Positions 1-7,669 of a stretch of 64,000 nt of DNA are shown in pieces. This DNA comes from Rhodopseudomonas palustris (GTDB lineage Bacteria > Pseudomonadota > Alphaproteobacteria > Rhizobiales > Xanthobacteraceae), in NCBI GenBank assembly GCA_016215605.1, contig JACRJB010000037.1, positions 41,506-105,505 of the forward strand, read 5' to 3'. A program made the position numbers and the translations under genes. The notes beneath the pieces were generated by a model. It was not told where the DNA came from, did no database searches, and saw nothing but the letters and a program-made list of their open reading frames with translations. Numbering within the stretch: the first letter of the stretch is position 1; each line of letters opens with the position of its first letter.

Positions 1-2
1 TT

Positions 3-140
3 GCAAACAACTTGTTGGAGGTGGATTCGGCGAATTTCAGCGAGCGCGAGCAGGCCGCTTACCGGCCGGCGGCGGCCTCCGAAGCCGCGCGGCGCCTCGC
101 CGTGCCCCGCTTCCGCGCGGCCGCCGGCGCCAAATCATGA
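3..140 (+). CDS. C-terminal fragment of an unrecognised protein (5' end outside the window)
   Basis: An open frame enters at the left edge and ends at the TGA at 138-140, giving 45 residues. The composition suits a real alphaproteobacterial C-terminus: an acidic/polar start (NNLLEVDSANF), then an Ala/Arg-rich tail ending in AGAKS. No motif identifies a family. The stop lies 86 bases before the aldolase start, on the same strand, so the two could be co-transcribed. The case rests only on frame, composition and position; a chance open frame in GC-rich DNA is possible. Confidence 0.35.
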   Translation, partial: ANNLLEVDSANFSEREQAAYRPAAASEAARRLAVPRFRAAAGAKS

Positions 141-226
141 CTGCTGCGCGCACGGCGACTTGCTGCGAAACATTCGCACGACTAACCTCGCCGCCAACGC
201 CACCAAGCAAACCAGAGGAAACGCCG

Positions 227-1006
227 ATGTCCCCAGCCGAAGCCCGCCTGAGAGAAGTCCCGTCGGATATGACCGAGGCGGAGTGGGAGCAGCGGGTCAA
301 TCTCGCCGCCTGCTATCGCCTGGTCGCCTATTACGGCTGGGACGATCTGGTCGACACCCACATCTCGGCGCGGGTGCCCGGCCCCGAGCATCACTTCCTG
401 ATCAATCCCTACGGCCTGATGTTCGACGAGATCACCGCGTCGAGCCTGGTCAAGGTCGACCTCGACGGCAATCAGCTCACCCAGAGCCAGTACAAGATCA
501 ACCCCGCCGGCTTCACCATCCATTCGGCGATCCACGAGGTGCGCGAGGACGCCGGCTGCGTCATGCATCTGCACACCGCCGACGGCACCGCGGTGGCGAG
601 CTGCATGGAGGGCCTGCTGCCGCTGAACCAGACCGCGCATTTCGTCACCGGCGACCTCGCCTATCACGACTACGAAGGCGTCGCGCTCGATCACGACGAA
701 CGCCCGCGGCTGCAGCGCGACCTCGGCGCCAAGAACCACATGCTGCTGCGCAATCACGGCACGCTCACCGTGGGCCGTTCGGTCGCCTCGGCGTTCGAGC
801 GGATGTATCACCTCGAGCGCGCCTGCACGATGCAGGTCCGCACCCGGATGCTCGGCCCGACCGCCTATCCGGTCGAGAACGTGGTGATCGACAAGAACCA
901 CAATCTGATCGCCAACCAGGACGCGATGGAGCTGCGCTCGACCAAGCTGGTCTGGCCGCCGCTGCTGCGCAAGCTCGACCGCATGGACCCGAGCTACCGG
1001 AATTGA
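227..1006 (+). CDS. Class II aldolase/adducin family protein
   Basis: A 259-residue cytoplasmic protein of the class II aldolase/adducin fold, the family of zinc-dependent aldolases and decarboxylases such as fuculose-phosphate aldolase. Zinc-ligand histidines are visible in HLHTADG and in LRNHGTLTVG, where the family expects them. The start at 227 is chosen because AGAGGAAA lies just upstream. An in-frame ATG at 137 would add 30 low-complexity residues and overlaps the previous stop. Length is typical for the single-domain members. The substrate cannot be told from sequence; no sugar kinase or isomerase lies beside it, so a housekeeping sugar-phosphate role is only one option. Confidence 0.92.
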   Translation: MSPAEARLREVPSDMTEAEWEQRVNLAACYRLVAYYGWDDLVDTHISARVPGPEHHFLINPYGLMFDEITASSLVKVDLDGNQLTQSQYKINPAGFTIHSAIHEVREDAGCVMHLHTADGTAVASCMEGLLPLNQTAHFVTGDLAYHDYEGVALDHDERPRLQRDLGAKNHMLLRNHGTLTVGRSVASAFERMYHLERACTMQVRTRMLGPTAYPVENVVIDKNHNLIANQDAMELRSTKLVWPPLLRKLDRMDPSYRN

Positions 1007-1014
1007 GCCTTCCT

Positions 1015-1094
1015 CGTCATTGCGCGCGAAGCGAAGCAATCCAGAGCAGTGCACTGGGCTGGATTGCTTCGTCGCTTCGCTCCTCGCAACGACG
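1015..1094. repeat. Dispersed palindromic repeat, family 1 (copy 1)
   Basis: An imperfect inverted repeat whose arms read CGTCATTGCG...GCAATCCAG and CTGGATTGC...GCAACGACG. A second copy of the same design lies at 9122-9201. Such elements are common between genes in Bradyrhizobium/Rhodopseudomonas genomes. It begins 8 bases after the aldolase stop and could form a stable hairpin in the transcript. Confidence 0.8.
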
Positions 1095-1170
1095 GCAGCA
1101 TTGTAGATGTTGAAATTCTGGCGCCAGGTGCTACACCAATTGCATCACCCTCTACGCTTCTCGGAATTCA

Positions 1171-1199
1171 AACGCCGCCCAATTCCGGGCGGCGTTTTT
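1171..1199 (+). terminator. Intrinsic terminator, probably bidirectional
   Basis: A perfect 10-bp stem (AACGCCGCCC / GGGCGGCGTT, loop AATTCC) runs into TTT on the plus strand. On the minus strand the stem is followed by TTTGAATT. It sits between the aldolase gene (plus, ends 1006) and the PepSY/DUF3325 operon (minus, ends 1443), so it may end transcription from both sides. Confidence 0.75.
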
Positions 1200-1249
1200 G
1201 CGTTAAACGTTCCGACGTGCTGATCGAGCCGGCGCCTCGCCCTCTCGTT

Positions 1250-1403
1250 CGTCATTCCGGGGCGCGAGCGCAGCTCGCGAACCCGGAATCCATAACCGCC
1301 GCACTTTCGTTTCGATAACACCTTCGACACCGGCTGTGCCGACAACGCGAACACGGAGCGTATGGATTCCGGGCTCGCCGCTGCGCGGCGCCCCGGAATG
1401 ACG
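1250..1403. repeat. Dispersed palindromic repeat, family 2
   Basis: Long inverted repeat with arms near 1250-1293 and 1359-1403. The outer ends are CGTCATTCCGG and CCGGAATGACG, and the inner parts contain GGAATCCATA / TATGGATTCC. The sequence differs from family 1 but has the same architecture. It lies in the 437-bp gene-free stretch 1007-1442, which otherwise holds only the family 1 repeat and the terminator. Confidence 0.75.
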
Positions 1404-1442
1404 AACGCTGAGGCCGCAGAGGTCGGCCGCGCACATCCCGCT

Positions 1443-1736
1443 CTACGATCGCGCGCGGCGCGCGACGGCCTGCACATAGCCGATCAGCGCGCCGTAGACG
1501 ATTGCCGCCGCCAGCGTGGTGTGGCCGCTGAAGGCGACCAGCCCGAGGCCCCAGTCCTTCCCCTCGACCAGCACGGCGAGCGCGATCAGCAGCGCGGCGG
1601 CGCCGGCGAGGCGCAGCGTGCTGACCGGGCCGCGCGGCAGCGACCGGCCGATGATCTCGTGCTGCGGACGACGGGTGGCGAGCGCCAGCGCGGCGAAGCC
1701 GATCAGGCAAAGCGCCTGCGCGACGGCGTGCATCAT
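1443..1736 (-). CDS. DUF3325 family small membrane protein
   Basis: A 97-residue inner-membrane protein with about three hydrophobic segments. It matches the DUF3325 pattern in size, hydrophobicity and genomic position, as the last gene after a PepSY-type membrane protein in siderophore-iron loci. Its ATG overlaps the TGA of the PepSY gene (ATGA), which implies translational coupling. It begins with two consecutive ATG codons; either could be used. Function in the family is unknown, and a role in reductive release of iron from siderophores is inferred from context only. Confidence 0.7.
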   Translation of the reverse strand: MMHAVAQALCLIGFAALALATRRPQHEIIGRSLPRGPVSTLRLAGAAALLIALAVLVEGKDWGLGLVAFSGHTTLAAAIVYGALIGYVQAVARRARS

Positions 1737-3385
1737 CGCGCCGCCTCGCCGGTCGCCGCGGCGGCCGCAGCACCTCGATCGTCGCTGCGCGGCTCGGCGT
1801 TGCGCGGCCGGGTGGTGCGTCCGAAGCCGACGCCGTGCCGGGCGGTGCGCAGCGCCAGCACGCCGTGCAGCGCCGCCAGCGCCCAGCACATCAGGTCGAC
1901 GCCGGCGAACACCCAGTCGCCGGTGGCCAGGCTGTGCCACAGCGGCCGCTGCGTCGTGAGCGCGTTGAGCACCGGCAGCAGCGCCAGCAGCGCCGCCGCC
2001 GCCCACAATTGCTCCACCCACGCCGCCTTCGCCGGGCGCAGCAGCGCGTGCAGCAGCGTCAGCGCCCAGACCGTGAAGAACAGATCAATCTCCGCATAGG
2101 CCCGGTTCTCCAGCGTCAGCGGCAGCAGCCGATTGCCCCACAGGAACGCCGTCATCGCGATCGACAGCCCGGCGATGCTGGCGATGTTGAGCCGCTCGAC
2201 CAGACGGAAGCCGAGATGCGGCCGCGCCGGATCGGCCAGCTTGGCGCGGCGCTTGACGGTCCACATCACCAGGCCGGTGCCGACCATCGCGGTGCCCATC
2301 AGGCTGACCAGGAAATACAGCCAGCGCGTCGTGACGTCGCTGAACCGGCCGAGATGCAGCGCGTACAGCACGCCGCGGGTTTCGGCGGCGGCGCCGACGC
2401 CGTCGTGCACCGCCAGCAATTTCCCGGTGGCGCCGTCGAATTCCATGTATTGCGGGCTCATCGAGACGCGGGCGTCGTCGCCGCGCGTCACCGCGATGCG
2501 CGCGGTGGCGTCGCCGGGATTGTTGGCGTTGACGCGCCCGACATTGTCCCGGCCCCAGCGCGCCTGCGCCTGCCGCACCATCTCCTCGACCGAGGCGAGC
2601 GGCAGCTTGTCGCCGCTCGGCTTGCCGGGCTGGCTGAAGGCGCTGAGTTCGGCGGCGAGCTGCTGGCGCTCGGCCGGCGTCTTGAACGCGGCGCGCTCGC
2701 CCCACGGCATGTACAGCGCCATCAGCGTCACCAGCCCGGTGTAGGTGATCATGATGTGGAACGGCAGCCCGAACACCGACAGCGCGTTGTGCGCGTCGAG
2801 CCACGAGCGCTGCCCCCTGCCCCAGCGGAAGGTGAAGAAGTCGGTGAAGATCTTCTTGTGGGTGATCACGCCGGCGACGATCGCCACCAGCATGAACATC
2901 GCGGCGATGCCGGCGAGCCAGCGGCCCCACACCACCGGCATGTAGTAGAACTGGAAATGGAAGCGATAGAACACCTCGCCGCCCAGCGTGTCGCGCGACA
3001 CCACCTTGTGGCCGGTGACCGGATCGAACCGCGCTTCCTCGAAGCCGCGCTGGCCGGGGCCGCGCGCCGAGGTGCGCCAGAACGCGTTGACGGCGTTGTT
3101 GCGCGTGTCCGGCAGGCGCAGGCTCCATTGCGCGGTGCCCGGCGCGAGCATGCCGATCTCATCGGCGACGCGCTGCGCCACCACCGCCGGATCGGGCAGT
3201 TGCGCCAGCCGCGGCAACTCCGGCCGCATCCATTGCGACAGCTCTTCCTTGAAGTAGGACACCGTGCCGGTGAGGAACATCGCATACAGCAGCCAGCCGA
3301 GCAGCAGCCCGGCCCAGGTGTGCAGCCCGGACATGCTCTGCCGCAGGCCGCGGCCCGCCACGCGCTGATCGTTGTCCGTCTTCAC
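1733..3385 (-). CDS. PepSY domain membrane protein (siderophore-iron reductase type)
   Basis: A 550-residue inner-membrane protein. The first transmembrane helix is near residues 20-40 (WAGLLLGWLLYAMFLTG), a periplasmic PepSY-like region follows, then paired helices and a long second periplasmic domain, with four or more helices at the C-terminus. Histidines within or next to helices (LHTWAG, HNALSVFGLPFH, LHLGRF) are those seen in PepSY-TM proteins, several of which are thought to be haem-bearing reductases. The GTG start at 3385 is chosen because the long upstream extension is Gly-rich and overlaps the previous gene. Gene order DUF4198-DUF3649-PepSY-DUF3325 next to a siderophore receptor supports a job in periplasmic iron release. 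Confidence 0.85.
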   Translation of the reverse strand: MKTDNDQRVAGRGLRQSMSGLHTWAGLLLGWLLYAMFLTGTVSYFKEELSQWMRPELPRLAQLPDPAVVAQRVADEIGMLAPGTAQWSLRLPDTRNNAVNAFWRTSARGPGQRGFEEARFDPVTGHKVVSRDTLGGEVFYRFHFQFYYMPVVWGRWLAGIAAMFMLVAIVAGVITHKKIFTDFFTFRWGRGQRSWLDAHNALSVFGLPFHIMITYTGLVTLMALYMPWGERAAFKTPAERQQLAAELSAFSQPGKPSGDKLPLASVEEMVRQAQARWGRDNVGRVNANNPGDATARIAVTRGDDARVSMSPQYMEFDGATGKLLAVHDGVGAAAETRGVLYALHLGRFSDVTTRWLYFLVSLMGTAMVGTGLVMWTVKRRAKLADPARPHLGFRLVERLNIASIAGLSIAMTAFLWGNRLLPLTLENRAYAEIDLFFTVWALTLLHALLRPAKAAWVEQLWAAAALLALLPVLNALTTQRPLWHSLATGDWVFAGVDLMCWALAALHGVLALRTARHGVGFGRTTRPRNAEPRSDDRGAAAAAATGEAAR

Positions 3386-3399
3386 GCCGCCGCCCTCGC

Positions 3400-3681
3400 T
3401 CAGGAGACCGACCACGCCAGCGGCGCCAGCGCCGCGGCCACGATCAGCAGGCCGGCCCAAGCCTTCCAGGCGCTGCGCACCGCGAACACCCAGATCACCG
3501 CCGCGGTGTAGACCGCGAAGCTCGCGAGCTGGCCGGTCAGCACCGCCTGCGGCTTGCTGATCGGCAGCGCCAGCGCGGCGACGCTGACCAGCGCCGCCAG
3601 CGCGTAGCCGCCGAGCAGCGCCGCGACGATGCGCGCCAGCAGCGCGCCGGTCGACCGGGCCCGATGCGTCAGCGCGATCAT
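3400..3681 (-). CDS. DUF3649 family membrane protein
   Basis: A 93-residue protein with three hydrophobic helices and the C-terminal signature of DUF3649 (AVRSAWKAWAGLL followed by a last helix). Members are found with siderophore receptors and PepSY-TM proteins and are often labelled iron uptake proteins without biochemical proof. Its ATG overlaps the stop of the DUF4198 gene (ATGA), and only 14 bases separate its stop from the PepSY start. The four genes therefore behave as one operon running from 4412 down to 1443. Confidence 0.75.
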   Translation of the reverse strand: MIALTHRARSTGALLARIVAALLGGYALAALVSVAALALPISKPQAVLTGQLASFAVYTAAVIWVFAVRSAWKAWAGLLIVAAALAPLAWSVS

Positions 3682-4412
3682 TTCGGCGGCGTCGGCGCCG
3701 CCGCCGGCCCCGCCGGGATCGGTGCCAGGCCGTCGGCCTTCAGATAGGTCAGCGTGGTGCCGTAGACGACCGCGTCGTATTTCTCGGCGCCGCTGGCGCC
3801 CGCGCGCTCGCCGGGCGTGCGATCGGTGAAGCTGACTTCGGCGACATAGACGCCCTGCCACGGCATCTCGAAGCTGACCAGCCCCTGCGCGTCGGTGTGG
3901 GCTTCCTTCGCCCAGCCCGATTGCGTCACCAGCGTCACCTTGGTCTTGGGCTTGGGCTGATCCTTGAACACCAGCTTGAACTGACCGTCCTTGCCCGTCG
4001 GCACCAGGTCCAGCACCAGTTTCGGCGGCTGCGCCGCGAAGCCGGTGATCAGCCGCGCCGCGGGGAAGAACCAGTTGCGGTTCTCCTTGTCCTGCTGCTT
4101 GAAGGTGTAGAGCGGGTAGTTGGCATCCTGCGCGACGATGCCGTCGCCCGGCTTGGCGGCGAACGGCAGCGTGAAGCCGGTCGCGGTCTTGCCGGCCTCG
4201 GCGCTCTGCTCGCCCTTCGGCGACAGCAGCGTCGCCGTCACCTTCGAGAACTTGTCGAGCAGCCCCGGCGACGCCTCGCGCAGATTGTCGCCGAACTCGC
4301 CGAAGCGAACCACCGCGGTCTGCCCGTCGGCCTGCTCGATCCAGATCTGATGCGCCTGCGCGGAATTCATCGCACCGAGCAGGGCAATGACGGCGATCGT
4401 GAGCTTGTTCAT
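3678..4412 (-). CDS. DUF4198 domain periplasmic protein
   Basis: A 244-residue exported protein. A Sec signal peptide (residues 1-21) ends in AQA|HQIWIE, so the mature protein starts with an exposed N-terminal histidine. DUF4198 proteins with this His start resemble the periplasmic component of nickel/cobalt uptake systems (NikM-like) and are also found beside siderophore receptors. The body is beta-rich. The ATG at 4412 follows CGAGG and precedes a clear signal peptide; an upstream ATG at 4448 would add 12 residues and spoil it. First gene of the four-gene iron-linked operon. A role in metal binding in the periplasm is likely, but the metal is not decided by sequence. Confidence 0.8.
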   Translation of the reverse strand: MNKLTIAVIALLGAMNSAQAHQIWIEQADGQTAVVRFGEFGDNLREASPGLLDKFSKVTATLLSPKGEQSAEAGKTATGFTLPFAAKPGDGIVAQDANYPLYTFKQQDKENRNWFFPAARLITGFAAQPPKLVLDLVPTGKDGQFKLVFKDQPKPKTKVTLVTQSGWAKEAHTDAQGLVSFEMPWQGVYVAEVSFTDRTPGERAGASGAEKYDAVVYGTTLTYLKADGLAPIPAGPAAAPTPPK

Positions 4413-4525
4413 GGCAGATACCTCGGAGCTGGTTTCAAAACGCTTCATTACGAGTTGGGAGCGGCGTATGGCCGAACAACAGGATTGAACGTGGTCGACG
4501 CAGCGGTCTGCGATGCCTCTCCTTT

Positions 4526-4644
4526 GTCGTCCCCGCGCAGGCGGGGACCCATACGCCGCAGCATCTCGACTGAACCTTTGCAGCAGAGGCCTTCCTTCAC
4601 TCGGGAGACCAGGGGTTATGGGTCCCCGCCTGCGCGGGGACGAC
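4526..4644. repeat. Dispersed palindromic repeat, family 3
   Basis: Inverted repeat with near-perfect outer arms GTCGTCCCCGCGCAGGCGGG and its complement at 4622-4644, and an inner spacer of about 75 bases. It fills much of the 267-bp gap between the TonB receptor (ends 4680) and the DUF4198 gene (starts 4412), both on the minus strand. The hairpin may separate the receptor message from the downstream operon. Confidence 0.8.
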
Positions 4645-4679
4645 TCGTTGCTGCCGCAGCGGCTTCCCGCGGCCTCCGC

Positions 4680-6971
4680 TCAGAAATCGAACGCCGCGGA
4701 GAGCACGTAGGTGCGCGGCGCGCCGACGGTGACGTAGGTGCCGGTGGTGAGCCAGTAGTTCTCGCCGGTGACGTTCTCGATGTTGGCGCGGAACGTGACC
4801 GGCTTGCCGGTGAGCGCGGTGGTGGTGTAGCGCGCGCCGATGTCGAGACGGGTCCAGTCCGGGAAGCGCACCGTGTTCGCGGTGGTGAGATAGGAGCCCG
4901 AGGTGTAGATGACGCGGCCGTTGAGCGCGAGCCCGCGCACCCACGGCGTATCCCAGTCGAGGCTGGCCGAGAACGTCTTGTCCGGCACGCCGGCGGCGTC
5001 GTTGCCGCGTTCCAGCGGGTTGCTCGGGTTGGTCAGCTCGGGCTTCAGGAACGTCGCGCTCGCCATGCCGCGCAGGTTCGGCAGGATCAGGCCGTAGACC
5101 GACAATTCGACGCCGCGATTGCGCTGCTCGCCGTCATAGAGCCGCGCGTTCGCCGCGGTCGTGATCAGGCTGGGGCGCTGGATCTGGAACACCGCGGCGG
5201 TGGTGGTGATCACGCCCCAGTCGACCTTGACGCCGGCTTCCTGCTGCTTCGACTTGTACGGCGCCAGCACCGCGCCGGTGTTGGCGAAGCCGGGGCCGAC
5301 GATGCTGCCCTGGCTCAGCCCCTCGGCGTAGTTGGCGTACAGCGAGACGTTCTGCCACGGCTTGACCACGATGCCGCCGAGCGGCGACGTCGCGCTGGCG
5401 TCGTAGCCGCTGGTGAACGCGCCGGTCGTGGTGCTGAAGCTGTCCTGCTTGACGTTCTGCTGGCGGACGCCGCCCGTCAGCAACACGGTGTCGTTCAGGA
5501 ACGACATCGTGTCGACGACCGCCGCGCTCTGCAGCGTGGTGTCCTGCGAGTGTTGCGGCGCGGTCCGGGCCGCCGTGATGCTCGGCAGCGGCGACGGGTT
5601 GTAGATGTTCGACGCCACGGTGTTGCCGACGATGTAGGCGTAGCCGAATTCCTGCTGATAGCCGGTGTAGACGAAGTTGAGTTTGTGATGGATGAAGCCG
5701 GTGTCGAATTGCGAGCGCAGCCCGACATTGCCGCTCACGGTCTTGGTATAGGAGTCGTAGTAGGTGTTGCGCACGGTGAAATTGCCGAGCGCATCCACCG
5801 CCGTCGCCGAGGTCGGGAAGGTCTGGTAGTTCGAGCCCTCGCGATAGCCGACGCCCGCATAGGCCGTCAGCCAGTCGGTCAGGTCGTATTCCGCCGCGGT
5901 CGCGATGGTGTTGTCCTTCTGCCGCAGCTTCGTGCCGGGGTACCAGTTGCTGCGCGCGTCCGGCGCCGCCGGAATGACGTTGCCGATCGACGACAGGCTG
6001 ACCTGCGGGCGGAAATTGTCGGTGTCGTCGTTCTGCGAGAACGCGTCCAGCGTCCAGCGGAACCGCTCGCCGCGATAGTCGATCGCCAGCGCGCCGAGAC
6101 CGCTGCGGAAATTGCCGTCGTTGATCGACGCCTCGCCGTTCTGGCCGACGCCGTTGAAGCGGACGCCCCATTCCTTGTTGGCGCCGAACCGACGGCTGGT
6201 CTCCAGATGCACGCCGTAATGCGCCGAGCTCATGAAGAACGGCGTCAGCCGCGCAAAATCCTGCTCGGTGGCGCGCTTGGTGACGATGTTGATGCCGCCG
6301 CCGATGCTGTTGCCGGGCGCGATGCCGTTGATCAGCGCGCCCGGCCCTTTCAGCAGTTCGATCCGCTCGATGATCTGCGCCGGCACGCGCTGCGACGACG
6401 CCAGCCCGTACAGGCCGTTGAGGCCGACGTCGGTCGCCCTGACCTCGAAGCCTCGGATCTGGAAAGTGTCGTCGAAGCCGTTGGCGCCGGTGGTGGTGCG
6501 CACCGAAGCATCATTGATCAGCGTGTCGGCCGCGGTGCGCGCCTGCTGGTTCTCGATCAGTTGCGAGGTGAAGTTCACCGTCGAGAACGGCGTGTTCATC
6601 ACGCTGGTCGAGCCGAGCAGGCCGAGCGTGCCGCCCCGCGCCACCTGGCCGCCCGCGTAAGCCGGCGCCGGTGCGCCGATCGTGCGCGTCGACCCCATCG
6701 TGGTCGGTGGCGGCAGCGGAGCCGCCGGCGGTCGCTCGGCGCTCTGCCACGGCGTGACGCGTGCGGTGCGCGGCGCGGCGCTGCGGGTCCGTGCGGCCGG
6801 CGCCACGCGCGCGCGCTGCTGCGGCGCATCGACGGAAACGGGCGGCAACACGCGCGGCTCCGCGCTTTGCGCGCGGCTCTCCGACAGTCCCGCACCAGTC
6901 AGGCAGATCGACATCACGCTGGTCGCGACGCCGAAACACCAAAGATTTTTCTTGTTGTTGAAGTAGTTCAC
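4680..6971 (-). CDS. TonB-dependent siderophore receptor
   Basis: A 763-residue outer-membrane receptor that takes up ferric siderophore using TonB energy. After a signal peptide (cleavage near residue 35) comes a Pro/Arg-rich linker. The plug domain (about residues 120-260) carries family motifs such as TFQIRGFEV and IELLKGPGALINGI, followed by GGGINIVTKR. The 22-strand barrel ends in the terminal Phe expected of outer-membrane proteins (SAAFDF). There is no N-terminal STN signalling domain, so it is not a sigma-regulator type. The DUF4198-PepSY operon lies directly downstream on the same strand. An ICE-like motif about 125 bases upstream suggests Irr/iron control. The siderophore is unknown and no synthesis genes are present. 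Confidence 0.93.
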   Translation of the reverse strand: MNYFNNKKNLWCFGVATSVMSICLTGAGLSESRAQSAEPRVLPPVSVDAPQQRARVAPAARTRSAAPRTARVTPWQSAERPPAAPLPPPTTMGSTRTIGAPAPAYAGGQVARGGTLGLLGSTSVMNTPFSTVNFTSQLIENQQARTAADTLINDASVRTTTGANGFDDTFQIRGFEVRATDVGLNGLYGLASSQRVPAQIIERIELLKGPGALINGIAPGNSIGGGINIVTKRATEQDFARLTPFFMSSAHYGVHLETSRRFGANKEWGVRFNGVGQNGEASINDGNFRSGLGALAIDYRGERFRWTLDAFSQNDDTDNFRPQVSLSSIGNVIPAAPDARSNWYPGTKLRQKDNTIATAAEYDLTDWLTAYAGVGYREGSNYQTFPTSATAVDALGNFTVRNTYYDSYTKTVSGNVGLRSQFDTGFIHHKLNFVYTGYQQEFGYAYIVGNTVASNIYNPSPLPSITAARTAPQHSQDTTLQSAAVVDTMSFLNDTVLLTGGVRQQNVKQDSFSTTTGAFTSGYDASATSPLGGIVVKPWQNVSLYANYAEGLSQGSIVGPGFANTGAVLAPYKSKQQEAGVKVDWGVITTTAAVFQIQRPSLITTAANARLYDGEQRNRGVELSVYGLILPNLRGMASATFLKPELTNPSNPLERGNDAAGVPDKTFSASLDWDTPWVRGLALNGRVIYTSGSYLTTANTVRFPDWTRLDIGARYTTTALTGKPVTFRANIENVTGENYWLTTGTYVTVGAPRTYVLSAAFDF

Positions 6972-7306
6972 CGAATGCCCCCGTTCATAGTCGAGCCGTG
7001 ACTAGAGGAGCGGGTGAAGCGGCACAACGCACGCCACTTTAGAATGCGTTGATGTTGGAGCGGGATCGTCGAGAGCGCCGCGACTCCGAAATCATTAGAA
7101 CGAGTCTACATCGGCGCGAGACGTCCGCTGCGACCGCGCGCCGCCGGCCGGGTCCGCGCGAAAACACGCGCGACATCAACCGCGCGCGACGCATTGGAAC
7201 TTTCAGACATGTTTAGAACGATTCCGCCGATGCACGCGAAGGCGGAGGTGCGACACGCGCCTCGCGCAATGCGCGGCGACGTTGTGACGCGGCGCGCGAG
7301 TGCCTG
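6972..7306. other. Promoter region of the siderophore receptor, no gene seen
   Basis: This 335-bp stretch separates the receptor start from the small secreted protein gene, both on the minus strand. It holds the ICE-like box at 7094-7110 and an isolated half-site TTTAGAA at 7038-7044. Locally AT-richer sequence around 7036-7110 suits a promoter. No open frame with a ribosome site was found. Confidence 0.5.
7094..7110. promoter_or_regulatory. ICE-like (Irr) box
   Basis: ATTAGAA-CGA-GTCTACA fits the rhizobial iron control element TTTAGAA-N3-TTCTAAA at 11 of 14 specified bases, with the left half almost perfect. It lies 123 bases upstream of the siderophore receptor ATG. A half-site (TTTAGAA at 7038-7044) is closer to the gene. 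Irr binding is inferred from the motif only. Confidence 0.45.
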
Positions 7307-7669
7307 CTAGCGCGCCGTGATGTGGACGACGTTGCGGACACGAAACTCTTTCCTGGCGCCGTTGATGATCTCGGTGCTGATGTACTCGAAATAGTCGTCC
7401 CCGGGTCGTGAACCGGCTTGATAGGCCATCTGCGACACCGACGCCGTTCCAAACCGGCCGAGCTTCGGCCGCATGGTGATGCGGACGCTCAAAAGTTCGC
7501 GGCCGGCAATCTGGCCCTTGCTGATCCGGCAAGACGAGTTCACCGGCAGGCTGAATTCGCGTTGCAGGGTGAACGCGCTGCCGAGAACGCAGTCGGCCTC
7601 GGCTGCCGAGACGCCTGCCGCAGTCGCCGCGACCAGGATCGCAAGTGACAAAAGCGCCGGCGCCCTCAT
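7307..7669 (-). CDS. Small secreted protein of unknown function
   Basis: A 120-residue protein with a clear signal peptide (residues 1-22, cleavage at VSAA|EA). The mature part is beta-rich and contains two cysteines (Cys27 and Cys47, near EADC and SSCRIS) that could form a disulfide. It matches no family I recognise. Its ATG overlaps the stop codon of the M20 peptidase gene (ATGA), so it is very likely translated from the same message. That coupling is the only clue to its role. Confidence 0.7.
   Translation of the reverse strand: MRAPALLSLAILVAATAAGVSAAEADCVLGSAFTLQREFSLPVNSSCRISKGQIAGRELLSVRITMRPKLGRFGTASVSQMAYQAGSRPGDDYFEYISTEIINGARKEFRVRNVVHITAR

Noticed and set aside
3897..7001. Open frame of 1034 codons on the plus strand opposite the DUF4198 and siderophore receptor genes
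   Set aside because: Antisense shadow: Arg/Val/Ala-rich, no fold signal, no ribosome site. The receptor on the other strand is complete.
7038..7054. A second ICE box at TTTAGAATGCGTTGATG
   Set aside because: The left half matches but the right half does not (2 of 7), so it is recorded only as a half-site.
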